Shown: in pieces, positions 8,527 to 15,723 of the stretch
Layout: every line of letters begins with the position of its first letter
Position numbering within the stretch: position 1 is the first letter of the stretch
DNA from: Candidatus Thorarchaeota archaeon
GTDB taxonomy: Archaea; Asgardarchaeota; Thorarchaeia; Thorarchaeales; Thorarchaeaceae
DNA: 27,863 nucleotides
Assembly: GCA_016840825.1 (NCBI GenBank)
Contig: JAEORN010000197.1
Coordinates: 1-27,863 of the forward strand
Direction: 5' to 3'
The notes under the pieces: model-generated
Told to the model about the DNA's origin: nothing
Databases searched by the model: none
What the model saw: the letters and a program-made list of their open reading frames with translations, nothing else
Program-made: the position numbers and the translations under genes

Positions 8527-10254
8527 TCATCTGATTGGTATTCTGAACCAAGTCGAATCATCAGCATGAATTGCTCCTGAGGGACAATTAATAACACCAT
8601 CACAGGATGATAGGTAATAACGGAGCTCCAAATCGTGGTCGCTTGCAATTTGATTGAAGTTTATTCTAGCATCAAACTCGCTTGAAGAAATTCCAGCTCC
8701 AGGAAAAGGGGGAAGAAAATCCATTGATTTTGATTCTAGTTCTCTAGACATTAAACCATTGGATACTTCGCCTGTCTTAATATGACAGGAAATCTGGATT
8801 CTTCCACGATCCTCTTGTTTCCATGAAGAATATCTGACACATCGTACGTGCAGAGAATACTCGTGTCCATTGAAACACGATGGAAGAGTTTCTTTAGGAG
8901 AAGGATGCTCAAGAGGTTTTTTTGTTGTGAAATCTATCCCTCCCAGCTTGAGAAGCTCTTTCTCAAACTCTTTCATAGTATTTGATGATGGAGAATAAAA
9001 CGGACCATCTGAGAACGTGGTGTTATCTGCAAGTCGAACTTGGATGTATTCATTCATCCTTATCCTTAGATATCTTCCATCTCGGCGATCAAGCCATGCT
9101 CCTTCAAATCCTCCATCTACTTCAGCATAGGAGATCCAACGATTTGGATTTCCTAATTTTTCTAATCTTCGCCTTGTATAATCATGCCAAAAGCCAGATT
9201 TTCGCTTGTCACGCATCAGTGGCTTTTTGGACCCCACAGAAACCCATTTCTTCTTTTTAGCATCCCACCTAATCCAACTGCCTTTTCGACCTCTGCCCGT
9301 CGGCCGTTCTATGTCTGGTCCATTCTCAGCCCTTCTTTGGATTGCTCCACCCCCCGGATGTCTTATTTTAAAGCCTGACTTCGGTTTATCGAATTCTCGA
9401 TTCACTTTGATAATCCTTCTTGGAGAGCTATCATAGCGCTTCCACCAGTTCCTGATGGGTACAACCTCTTTCAAGCCTGAATCAGGATCATGGATTATGA
9501 TATGTGTCAGTTCTCCTGATTTATCCATCTGAAATCCTACAACCAGTATGTAATGCCCACCTGAGCCTTGCAAACCAGAGGGGTATTGGCCTTTTGGAAT
9601 ACCAGTAGCTGGATCAACACCACTTGCTCCATGAGGCACATCACACCAAATGCTCCTTATAGAAACAATTACAGGTATGCAATTTAGAATGCTTGCCTTA
9701 AGATAATCCAGTGAGCCTTTTGGACCAGTCTTTATGGGTGGGCGATATTCAGCAACAATACTTCTCTTGGATTCATCAGCATAATGCTTAGCAAGAAAAT
9801 AACCTACTGTAGGACTGAATGAATCCAAGTCTCCTCCATATACGCCAATGCCTGGTTGAGGAAATGGATGATTAGCACGGGTTCCATCCATTTCGAGTGT
9901 ATGCTTGTCATACCCAGTTGTTTGTAGTGCCTCATGATCATTAGAGAAGAAATGATAGTATCTAAGTAGCATTGCCAAGCTAGTGCTGCCGCAAATATCT
10001 TGGCCACTCATATTATCTAATCCTTCAAAATTAGTTAACGTACCACTTTCTAAGTCAATACCAAATATTAGCGGGTTCCGACGATTGAAGGGATTACCAA
10101 GCTCAATATCTGCTAAAAGTTGACTTCTATGAGTAGTTCTATAGTCATTCTGATTTAGGGTGGGAACAGTCCGACTTCCAATTTGTGGATTACCAATCAG
10201 AATCTGAGTACTTGTGCCCTGAGCATGCCGAATGAGTGAAGAGATATGAACCAT
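8527..10254 (-). CDS. C39-like (papain-fold) cysteine peptidase domain protein
   Basis: The product has 575 residues from the ATG at 10254, which follows GGTGAT. An upstream in-frame TTG at 10281 would overlap the previous gene and is less likely. The first half is a papain-like fold of the C39 type: Gln85 and Cys88 in GQDICGSTS, His234 in SGGHYILVVGF, and Asp256 in HDPDSG give the expected oxyanion Gln and Cys-His-Asp triad. Residues after about 290 form a second, unrecognised part rich in Arg, Lys and Trp, then a beta-rich end. No signal peptide or membrane helix is seen. It is the last gene of the six-gene operon, four bases after the deacetylase stop, so the two are probably translated together. 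Likely targets are peptide bonds in a protein or in peptidoglycan; the substrate is unknown. Confidence 0.75.
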   Translation of the reverse strand: MVHISSLIRHAQGTSTQILIGNPQIGSRTVPTLNQNDYRTTHRSQLLADIELGNPFNRRNPLIFGIDLESGTLTNFEGLDNMSGQDICGSTSLAMLLRYYHFFSNDHEALQTTGYDKHTLEMDGTRANHPFPQPGIGVYGGDLDSFSPTVGYFLAKHYADESKRSIVAEYRPPIKTGPKGSLDYLKASILNCIPVIVSIRSIWCDVPHGASGVDPATGIPKGQYPSGLQGSGGHYILVVGFQMDKSGELTHIIIHDPDSGLKEVVPIRNWWKRYDSSPRRIIKVNREFDKPKSGFKIRHPGGGAIQRRAENGPDIERPTGRGRKGSWIRWDAKKKKWVSVGSKKPLMRDKRKSGFWHDYTRRRLEKLGNPNRWISYAEVDGGFEGAWLDRRDGRYLRIRMNEYIQVRLADNTTFSDGPFYSPSSNTMKEFEKELLKLGGIDFTTKKPLEHPSPKETLPSCFNGHEYSLHVRCVRYSSWKQEDRGRIQISCHIKTGEVSNGLMSRELESKSMDFLPPFPGAGISSSEFDARINFNQIASDHDLELRYYLSSCDGVINCPSGAIHADDSTWFRIPIR

Positions 10255-10258
10255 CTTA

Positions 10259-11692
10259 TCACCACACGTTCGTGGGTACAATTATGACCTCATTTGGAAA
10301 TATCAGGGCAGGATTACCACTTTTTAGCCTCGCACTGTTAGGAGTGTCCGTATTGCCAGCGTAATCATATAGTTCGCTCCAAGTCATTCCAAATCGAGAA
10401 GCGATTTTGCTTAGAGTATCGCCTACTTGGATTTGATATTCGACACTCTGTTCCTCATTATCATGTTCTGTGTAGTAGAAGTCTTCTTCCCCAAATGAGA
10501 GTATTGGAAGACGTAGCTTAGGAATTGGAGGGATTATGTGAATATCAAGGCAAAGGGGGTGCAAGCTTTTCAAATCTAGCCAATAGTCACCTATTAGCAG
10601 CTTACTATGCGGACCAACGCCGCGTAGATCACCTGGTGGCTGAATACAGTTATCATAGAGCATCCTTAATCTGTTCAATCGTTCAGCGAGTTCAGCTCCA
10701 TTGAGTGTAAGGTAGTAATTCCTATCATTCGGCTTATGTGGAACAGTGTTGAATTTCGCTTTTATCCCAACTCTTACATGTTCCAATTCATGATCTAGAT
10801 TTCCTCTATCCTGAACTTTTGCAGATGAATCGAGTATCTCTACGACATATTTGGGATTCTTGCGCCTCTTGCCAGGATCCACATACTCCTCTGATACAAA
10901 ATAGGTCTTTGATTCATCTGAATCAATTTGGTCGATTATATCTTCAAGCAGATAGGTTGCATAATCATAATCCGCTAGACCCTTGAAAGCAAGATTGATT
11001 TCCATTGCTTTACAAATTCGTCGCATCTCATGTATTATCATGCGAAGGTTTTTGCGATCATATTCGCGGTCATCGTGAAATAGGGCAACGAATCTTCCTG
11101 CCTCACTGAAAGATTTCTTCTTTGCTTTCCTAATATACTCTCTGAATTTCCCCCAAAACTCCGTCATATTCTTACTATTGACTTCTGGACCTGCCCAGCT
11201 ATTGTATCCTTCAGTGCCATCACCTGTGATTCGTCTAAGGCCAAGTTCCTCGAAAAGCTTGTCCAATTCACCAAGATGCTTCTTTTCAGGGTCTCTGCCC
11301 TTATCCATCCATATCGTTGTACCTCCGCCAGGCGGGCGTATGAATCTTGGCGTTATTCCACAGATTGATTCCATTCTTTCTTTCATTTCGATTATTTGTT
11401 TCCTGAGATTTCCCAGAGAATTATACTTCTGATACTTCTTGTGGTTCTTGCGAGGGTCAACTCCATGAATACCAAGTTCATGGCTCTTTGAGATTTTTTT
11501 TAATAGATCCTTACCTTTCTCAGTTTCAATTTGAGTTCGTTCCACAAAGAAAGTTGCTTTGATATTGAACTCGCGAAGGATATCTAGAATAACCTCAGTG
11601 TTGTTTATCGTATCTCTCTCACGATCGGGGCCATCATCAAAAGTAAGGAATACCCATAGGGAGTGTTTTGTCTTCTTTCCCTTTGAAGGCAT
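10259..11692 (-). CDS. NodB-type polysaccharide deacetylase with C-terminal LysM
   Basis: The 477-residue product has the NodB (carbohydrate esterase 4) motifs: TFDDGPD at 17-23 with the Asp pair, His76 and His84 in HGVDPRKNH, RPPGGG at 119-124, and FHDD at 205-208. The usual metal-binding HxxxH motif is stretched here. Family members remove acetyl groups from N-acetylglucosamine in chitin or peptidoglycan. A middle region of about 170 residues contains HELEH at 301-305, which fits HExxH but without other support. Residues of about 419-473 form a LysM domain (YQIQVGDTLSKIASRFGMTW), which binds GlcNAc-type glycans. There is no signal peptide. The gene sits in the operon just before the cysteine peptidase. 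GGAGTGAT lies ahead of the ATG. Confidence 0.85.
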   Translation of the reverse strand: MPSKGKKTKHSLWVFLTFDDGPDRERDTINNTEVILDILREFNIKATFFVERTQIETEKGKDLLKKISKSHELGIHGVDPRKNHKKYQKYNSLGNLRKQIIEMKERMESICGITPRFIRPPGGGTTIWMDKGRDPEKKHLGELDKLFEELGLRRITGDGTEGYNSWAGPEVNSKNMTEFWGKFREYIRKAKKKSFSEAGRFVALFHDDREYDRKNLRMIIHEMRRICKAMEINLAFKGLADYDYATYLLEDIIDQIDSDESKTYFVSEEYVDPGKRRKNPKYVVEILDSSAKVQDRGNLDHELEHVRVGIKAKFNTVPHKPNDRNYYLTLNGAELAERLNRLRMLYDNCIQPPGDLRGVGPHSKLLIGDYWLDLKSLHPLCLDIHIIPPIPKLRLPILSFGEEDFYYTEHDNEEQSVEYQIQVGDTLSKIASRFGMTWSELYDYAGNTDTPNSARLKSGNPALIFPNEVIIVPTNVW

Positions 11693-11728
11693 TAGACTAT
11701 ATCACTCCATTTTATTCTCAAATGTAAA

Positions 11729-12772
11729 TCACTCCACACGTTTCCATCTGGCATCTTGAAGCGAATCCCGCCGTTTAGCCCATTCTTGTTCTTCACGTTG
11801 TCTTTCCATTGAGGTACGGATTGCATCTTCTTTTAGATCCAGTGAAAGTTGTTCATGCTTGTCCTCCCAAGAATCAGTACTCCTTGGACGGTCGAGATCA
11901 ATTGAAAGTCGGTCACGTTTGTCTTCCCAAGAATCAGTACTCCTTGGACGGTCGAGATCTAATGAAAGTCGGTCACGCTTGTCCTCCCAAGAATCAGTAC
12001 TCCTTGGACGGTCGAGATCAATTGAAAGTCGGTCACGTTTGTCTTCCCAAGAATCAGTACTCCTTGGACGGTCGAGATCAATTGAAAGTCGGTCACGTTT
12101 GTCTTCCCAAGAATCATTTCTCTTTGGATGGTCAGAGAGGCGTCTATTTTCCTCGATCTGCTTCATTTTCAGCTTATCAGTTTCTTCATCTCTGCCTGAT
12201 AGCCAATCGTCTGTCGCTTCGGAATGGAATTCCTTTTTGATCCGCTTTTCTGACATTAGGACTTCTCTTTTTTTAGCTCTAGAATCTGACCAATCTGAAT
12301 TCCTCGAAGCAATCTTTTCAGAGATGTGATTAGTAGATGCCAAGCACTCCTGCCGTTTATGTTCAATCAATTGTCGTTTGACTATCGCATTATATTCATC
12401 CCTCTTCGTACTCCAGTTGTGCTCCACTGAGTCCGAAGATTTCGTACCATCAGAATCTTGGCGATATCTGTCTTCCTTTGCTCTCTCTTGAATGCGTTGG
12501 TAACAGATCTCATCCCTAATCTCCTTTTTGCGGTCATCTCTTATCCGCCATAGATAATCATCTGGACCAGGGTTTGTTGGCGTGACACTAAGATGCTTAT
12601 ACTTGAGTGTGTCCCAGACCTTTGCCCGTTGGGTTTCAAGAGCCTTCGCTAGTTTCCTTTTGTTCCGTTGGTCTTCCCTTAGCTGTTGCTCCAAATGATA
12701 CCAGATTCTGTATTCTTTTTCCACTTCGTCACGATTCAAGTGGTCCGGAAACAGGTATTCTCTCCCTTGCAT
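11729..12772 (-). CDS. Charged helical protein with 20-residue tandem repeats
   Basis: The product has 347 residues from the ATG at 12772, chosen because GGGTGGT lies five bases ahead; GTG 12802 and ATG 12784 are alternatives. It is extremely rich in Arg, Lys, Glu and Asp. The N-terminal 200 residues are predicted helical or coiled coil, with scattered tryptophans. Five copies of a 20-residue unit follow (DSWEDKRDRLSIDLDRPRST), the last degenerate, and then a charged helical tail. A proline in each unit breaks a continuous helix. No known family is recognised and there is no signal peptide. Its place between DUF2589-like proteins and the enzymes suggests a structural, scaffold or tether role, which is inference. 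Confidence 0.75.
   Translation of the reverse strand: MQGREYLFPDHLNRDEVEKEYRIWYHLEQQLREDQRNKRKLAKALETQRAKVWDTLKYKHLSVTPTNPGPDDYLWRIRDDRKKEIRDEICYQRIQERAKEDRYRQDSDGTKSSDSVEHNWSTKRDEYNAIVKRQLIEHKRQECLASTNHISEKIASRNSDWSDSRAKKREVLMSEKRIKKEFHSEATDDWLSGRDEETDKLKMKQIEENRRLSDHPKRNDSWEDKRDRLSIDLDRPRSTDSWEDKRDRLSIDLDRPRSTDSWEDKRDRLSLDLDRPRSTDSWEDKRDRLSIDLDRPRSTDSWEDKHEQLSLDLKEDAIRTSMERQREEQEWAKRRDSLQDARWKRVE
11821..12120 (-). repeat. Five tandem 60-bp coding repeats
   Basis: The 60-base unit at 11881-11940 recurs exactly at 12001-12060 and with a few changes at 11941-12000 and 12061-12120. The unit at 11821-11880 is diverged in its first half. Near identity at silent positions implies recent expansion or homogenisation. 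The number of units may vary between strains. Confidence 0.9.
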
Positions 12773-12806
12773 TATACCACCCATTAGAATGCTATATCTC
12801 ACATCC

Positions 12807-12837
12807 TTTGAGCTAGATACTGTTATGTCAGCTCAAA
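12807..12837 (-). promoter_or_regulatory. Intergenic stem-loop inside the six-gene operon
   Basis: TTTGAGCT (12807-12814) and AGCTCAAA (12830-12837) form a perfect 8-bp inverted repeat with a 15-base loop, between the DUF2589-like gene (stop at 12847) and the charged repeat protein. It could be a partial terminator, an RNA-processing or stability element, or an operator. The operon's other gaps are 4-36 bases, while this one is 74. Confidence 0.45.
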
Positions 12838-12846
12838 TTGGTGATA

Positions 12847-13365
12847 CTAAGGTCCAGGAGGAGCAGGGGCTGGTGCAGGATCGAGCTCAGCTTTCATCGC
12901 TGCTAACTCAGCTTCAACCACTGCATTTAATCTAGCTTCGAGCATTGCGGGAACTGGAACAGGCACAATCTTTGTACGGAGTAGACTTGAACCTTCAGCA
13001 CTGTATGAGTATTTGCTGGAATATGAAGCGTTGACTGAAGCTGAGAAGGGACCCCATCCAAGCTTTGCTTTTGCGCCAACTTTCGTAGTCTTTGTCTTAC
13101 TCATGGAAATAGCCATTTTTACTTCTATTATCGAGTCCACAAATTGGTAGAATGTCGGGGTAAAACCAGCTGCAATCATAGACAGCTTGAGTGTCCCACC
13201 ACCAACTTTAGGTAGGTCTACCGTAACCTCGTCTTTGTTCCCCATTAGTTTGGCAATCTCAATACTTGTCTGATCAAGTTGAAATTGGCCTTCTGCAATT
13301 GCTGATGCTAGTTGAAGCACCATCTCTCCAAATGGAACATTCAATAGATCTTGTCCGATACTCAT
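12847..13365 (-). CDS. DUF2589-like protein
   Basis: The 172-residue product resembles the uncharacterised DUF2589 family. It has an N-terminal helix in which VPFGEMVLQLASAIAEGQ matches the usual start, a beta-rich middle (FYQFVDSIIEVKMAISM), and a GWGPFSASVNASYSSKYSYS segment followed by TKIVPVPVP. The C-terminus is a helix and a Pro/Ala tail (PAPAPAPPGP). It is clearly paralogous to the N-terminal part of the first gene of the operon, sharing the helix, the FYQ/WYQ strand and the KIVPVP motif. AGGTGAAAT lies just ahead of the ATG. There is no signal peptide. DUF2589 has no established function that I know of; assembly into a larger structure with its paralogue is a guess. Confidence 0.65.
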   Translation of the reverse strand: MSIGQDLLNVPFGEMVLQLASAIAEGQFQLDQTSIEIAKLMGNKDEVTVDLPKVGGGTLKLSMIAAGFTPTFYQFVDSIIEVKMAISMSKTKTTKVGAKAKLGWGPFSASVNASYSSKYSYSAEGSSLLRTKIVPVPVPAMLEARLNAVVEAELAAMKAELDPAPAPAPPGP

Positions 13366-13381
13366 ATTCTATTTCACCTAA

Positions 13382-13978
13382 TTATTTCTTCGTTCTCCTA
13401 GGTTTCGGAATGGCTTTGATGGAGAATTGTACTGTGCTAAGATTTTCAGCAGAGATTTCTTCAGCTTTCGGAAGCCAAAATGAGATATTTTCCTTGGCAT
13501 CCCTTCCAATGCCAGTTTTGAGGGTTACACCAATTGATCCCATTCTATAGTCAACAGGAGAATCGTCAGCGGTTTTAAACTCCTTTCTCATCGCTTCTAT
13601 GGCACCTGCGAAAGAACCGGCGAGTTCAGTAGGTGTAGCAATTGGTCGCTTTATCTGAGCCTTGATGCTTTCGATTTTTTCTAGAGATATCGTATACTTC
13701 GAAGTGATATCAGCGAGAGATGTCTTGAGTGATGTGAGGTCCTTCTCCCTTTTCTGAAGCGTTTCATTCAAGGTAGTAATCTCTTTGGTGAAATTGTCCT
13801 TGTCTTTTTGGAGTTGAGAGATCTCTAGGTCTTTCTTCTTTATTTCTTGGTGAGATTTTGTTAGGTCTGCTGTTACTTTCGTTATCTTCTTTTGAAACGC
13901 AGCTAGTTCCTTCTCCTTGTCTGCAAGTTTCTTAGTCAAATCAGAGATTGTTGGAGGGGGTGTACGTCCAGACATCAT
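13382..13978 (-). CDS. Coiled-coil protein with C-terminal trypco2-like domain
   Basis: The 198-residue product begins MMSGRTPPP, with a second ATG directly after the first as an alternative start. Residues of about 10-110 form a strong coiled coil rich in Lys, Glu and Leu (LADKEKELAAFQKKITKV). The last 85 residues resemble the trypsin-co-occurring domain 2: a helix (AGAIEAMRKEFKTA) followed by strands (YRMGSIGVTLKTGI, ENISFWLPKAEE, TVQFSIKAIPK). Trypco domains are known from bacterial conflict-type gene clusters linked to peptidases. Here the gene lies between two DUF2589-like paralogues, 16 and 31 bases away. The coiled coil is secure; the trypco2 match is by eye and needs a profile search. 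Confidence 0.65.
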   Translation of the reverse strand: MMSGRTPPPTISDLTKKLADKEKELAAFQKKITKVTADLTKSHQEIKKKDLEISQLQKDKDNFTKEITTLNETLQKREKDLTSLKTSLADITSKYTISLEKIESIKAQIKRPIATPTELAGSFAGAIEAMRKEFKTADDSPVDYRMGSIGVTLKTGIGRDAKENISFWLPKAEEISAENLSTVQFSIKAIPKPRRTKK

Positions 13979-14009
13979 TTCTACATCCTTTTTTTCTTTT
14001 AGCTACGCA

Positions 14010-14609
14010 CTAAGCTTTCGCAATTGTGAGATCTACTGCACTTCCAATATCCGTTGTAACTCCAGGTGCTGGATTCTGTTCAATGACTGTTCCAACAGGT
14101 CCATCAGATACTTTTTCGGATACCATCCCTAGAATCAACTTTGAATCAGCTATCGTCTTCTTTGCTGTTTCAAGGTCCCTTCCCAATAAATCAGGAACGA
14201 GGGTGATAGAAGCAGCTACAGGTGGAGGGACAGGTACAATCTTGAAGGACATCTCACTTGCCCCATCATACTTGAAGTCGTAGGTATTCTGGTATGTTGC
14301 ATTGTAAGGAGCTAAAATGAGCTGAAATGGAGTGAGTACAGGAGTTGGATTCCCTTCCTCCTTTGGCTCAGCAGTTACTGCGACTTTAATTTTTGCAGTG
14401 GTTTCGGGTAATTGGTACCAAGTTGCTCTGATGCCCAATTCCTTTAGTTCCTTATAATCCGGATTGGTGAGAATTTCATTCTGAATTTCAAGTGATTTTA
14501 GATCTAGTGCCCTTTGTGCCTCTGCGACACCTTCAGCTATACTAATCATCATCTCTTTGAATGAAACGAAGAATTCATCAGAGAATAATGATTCATCGAG
14601 TCCTGCCAT
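14010..14609 (-). CDS. DUF2589-like protein fused to a PASTA domain
   Basis: The 199-residue product starts at the ATG at 14609, three bases after GGAGG; an upstream in-frame start at 14648 lacks such support. Residues of about 1-135 are paralogous to the 12847 protein: a helix with FKEMMISIAEGVAEAQRALD, a WYQLPETTAKIKVAV strand and FKIVPVPPP. Residues of about 138-199 form a PASTA domain (VPDLLGRDLETAKKTI, LGMVSEKVSDGPVGTV, QNPAPGV, GSAVDLTI). PASTA domains usually bind peptidoglycan or muropeptides outside bacterial cells. There is no signal peptide, which is odd for that role. This is the first gene of the operon, about 65 bases after the inferred transcript start. Confidence 0.75.
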   Translation of the reverse strand: MAGLDESLFSDEFFVSFKEMMISIAEGVAEAQRALDLKSLEIQNEILTNPDYKELKELGIRATWYQLPETTAKIKVAVTAEPKEEGNPTPVLTPFQLILAPYNATYQNTYDFKYDGASEMSFKIVPVPPPVAASITLVPDLLGRDLETAKKTIADSKLILGMVSEKVSDGPVGTVIEQNPAPGVTTDIGSAVDLTIAKA

Positions 14610-14659
14610 AATCCTCCATCCACCGCACCTTTTTCTCAGAATGTGCAAGCTATTACCGC

Positions 14660-14674
14660 AACTCGAAACGAGTT
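14660..14674 (-). promoter_or_regulatory. Palindrome at the inferred operon transcript start
   Basis: AACTCG and CGAGTT flank a three-base spacer (AAA on the plus strand). The palindrome sits just downstream of the transcript start predicted from the TATA box at 14693-14709. It could be an operator for a dimeric repressor or a hairpin in the 5' leader of the six-gene operon. Confidence 0.45.
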
Positions 14675-14692
14675 CGTGGAACCAAACCCCGC

Positions 14693-14709
14693 ATTATATT
14701 TAAATACTT
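14693..14709 (-). promoter_or_regulatory. TATA box of the six-gene operon
   Basis: On the minus strand the sequence reads AAGTATTTAAATATAAT, a strong archaeal TATA box with AT-rich DNA upstream. Its centre is about 93 bases before the first ATG (14609), which predicts a start near 14676 and a leader of about 65 bases. Confidence 0.6.
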
Positions 14710-15003
14710 GTTACATTTTTTAATTTATTAGACGAATTCATTAAAGGATTATAGCTTAGTTGCTTTTTAAAAAAAAGTCACATCTATCAAATTAGTAAGT
14801 TTTAGTACAATAATAAGAAGATTTTCTAAACAAATGGACAGATGTTTGGTTCGTCCGCATAATTCCACAATTCAAAGTATAATGAAGCTCATGAACGATT
14901 AATCACAAGAGTCGCTGCCCCCCTCTATGGAATACTTAGAAGAAGAGGTCCATCAATTAGAGGAATTTTCAACGCCCCAATCTCACAATACCATAATGCT
15001 AGG

Positions 15004-15063
15004 ATTTTTTGGGGCTACTCTGTTGTTTGATTTCAAACATATCAAGACTCTCGTGGGGGAGTG
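15004..15063 (-). pseudogene. Second relic of a carboxyltransferase 3' end
   Basis: On the minus strand the frame reads PLPHESLDMFEIKQQSSPKK plus S and a stop. The intact gene reads FPHE, then seven residues absent here, then [16 protein letters not shown]. The shared phrases are in the same order, with an in-frame loss of 21 bases and one further lost codon. DNA identity in the best 25 bases is about 19 of 25, so this relic is less secure than the one at 8248. The rest of the gap 14710-15110 is AT-rich and holds no gene that I can see. Confidence 0.5.
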
Positions 15064-15110
15064 GATGGGTTTCAGACGTTAAGCATCGATACAGGAATTG
15101 GATGTATAAG

Positions 15111-15638
15111 CTAGTTCCTTGCAGGATCATAATTCTGTCCACCTAGGAAAATCTCATGCCCACAGTTTCTGCACTTAAGCCAAATTGCTTGACTCGTTGG
15201 ATCGTAAGAAATCAAGGCATGACATTCAGGGCAATCCATCCTGATATCCTGCGATGTGGGAGGAAGATATTGTGCATAGTTTAATTCATACAAAGCCCAT
15301 AGGAGCGATATGAGAACTCCTTGAGTCCGTACCTGAATGGTATACTCGAAAGACTCACCATGATCATCTTGAGTAGAATTATAATTCAGTAAAACTGGTT
15401 GAATAATCTCGACCGCATTCTTGTGAGCCCTAAATGTCACAGAAACATAGGGACCACCGCGTCTATGATATTTGCATGTAAGAAACAGACCATTTGGAAA
15501 TGCATACGACTGATATCTTGTAGTTGTTGAGAGTGAAGTTGTATAATCATAATACTCACTAGTGATGCAGTTCTCAATCTTCATCTTTCTCCAGAAATAT
15601 CTGAGAGTATCTTCTTGCCAATCCTCCATTTTCACCAC
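15111..15638 (-). CDS. Hypothetical protein with C-terminal zinc ribbon
   Basis: The product has 175 residues from a GTG at 15638; the ATG three codons later (15629) is equally possible. The first 140 residues are a mixed alpha/beta region with many Tyr, Thr and Ser residues and match no family I recognise. The C-terminus holds a zinc ribbon: CPEC, a 12-residue loop, then CRNCGHE. No signal peptide or membrane helix is present, so it is probably cytoplasmic. A TATA-like TTATATT on the minus strand near 15670 suggests its own promoter and a very short leader. It follows the carboxyltransferase by 86 bases in the same direction. Confidence 0.65.
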   Translation of the reverse strand: MVKMEDWQEDTLRYFWRKMKIENCITSEYYDYTTSLSTTTRYQSYAFPNGLFLTCKYHRRGGPYVSVTFRAHKNAVEIIQPVLLNYNSTQDDHGESFEYTIQVRTQGVLISLLWALYELNYAQYLPPTSQDIRMDCPECHALISYDPTSQAIWLKCRNCGHEIFLGGQNYDPARN

Positions 15639-15723
15639 ATGTTCTCAATGTAAATGACTCTTTGAAGGAATATAACCTTAATCTTCAGTAGTCGCCTTAG
15701 GTATGTGCGAAATAAAGGCCAAT

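Noticed and set aside
11821..12120. CRISPR-like array
   Set aside because: The 60-base units are contiguous, with no variable spacers, and stay in frame inside a coding region.
11859..12329. Long open frames on the plus strand across the charged repeat gene
   Set aside because: They are shadows of the 60-base repeat: a 60-base period keeps every frame open. The minus-strand frame has the ribosome binding site and the operon context.
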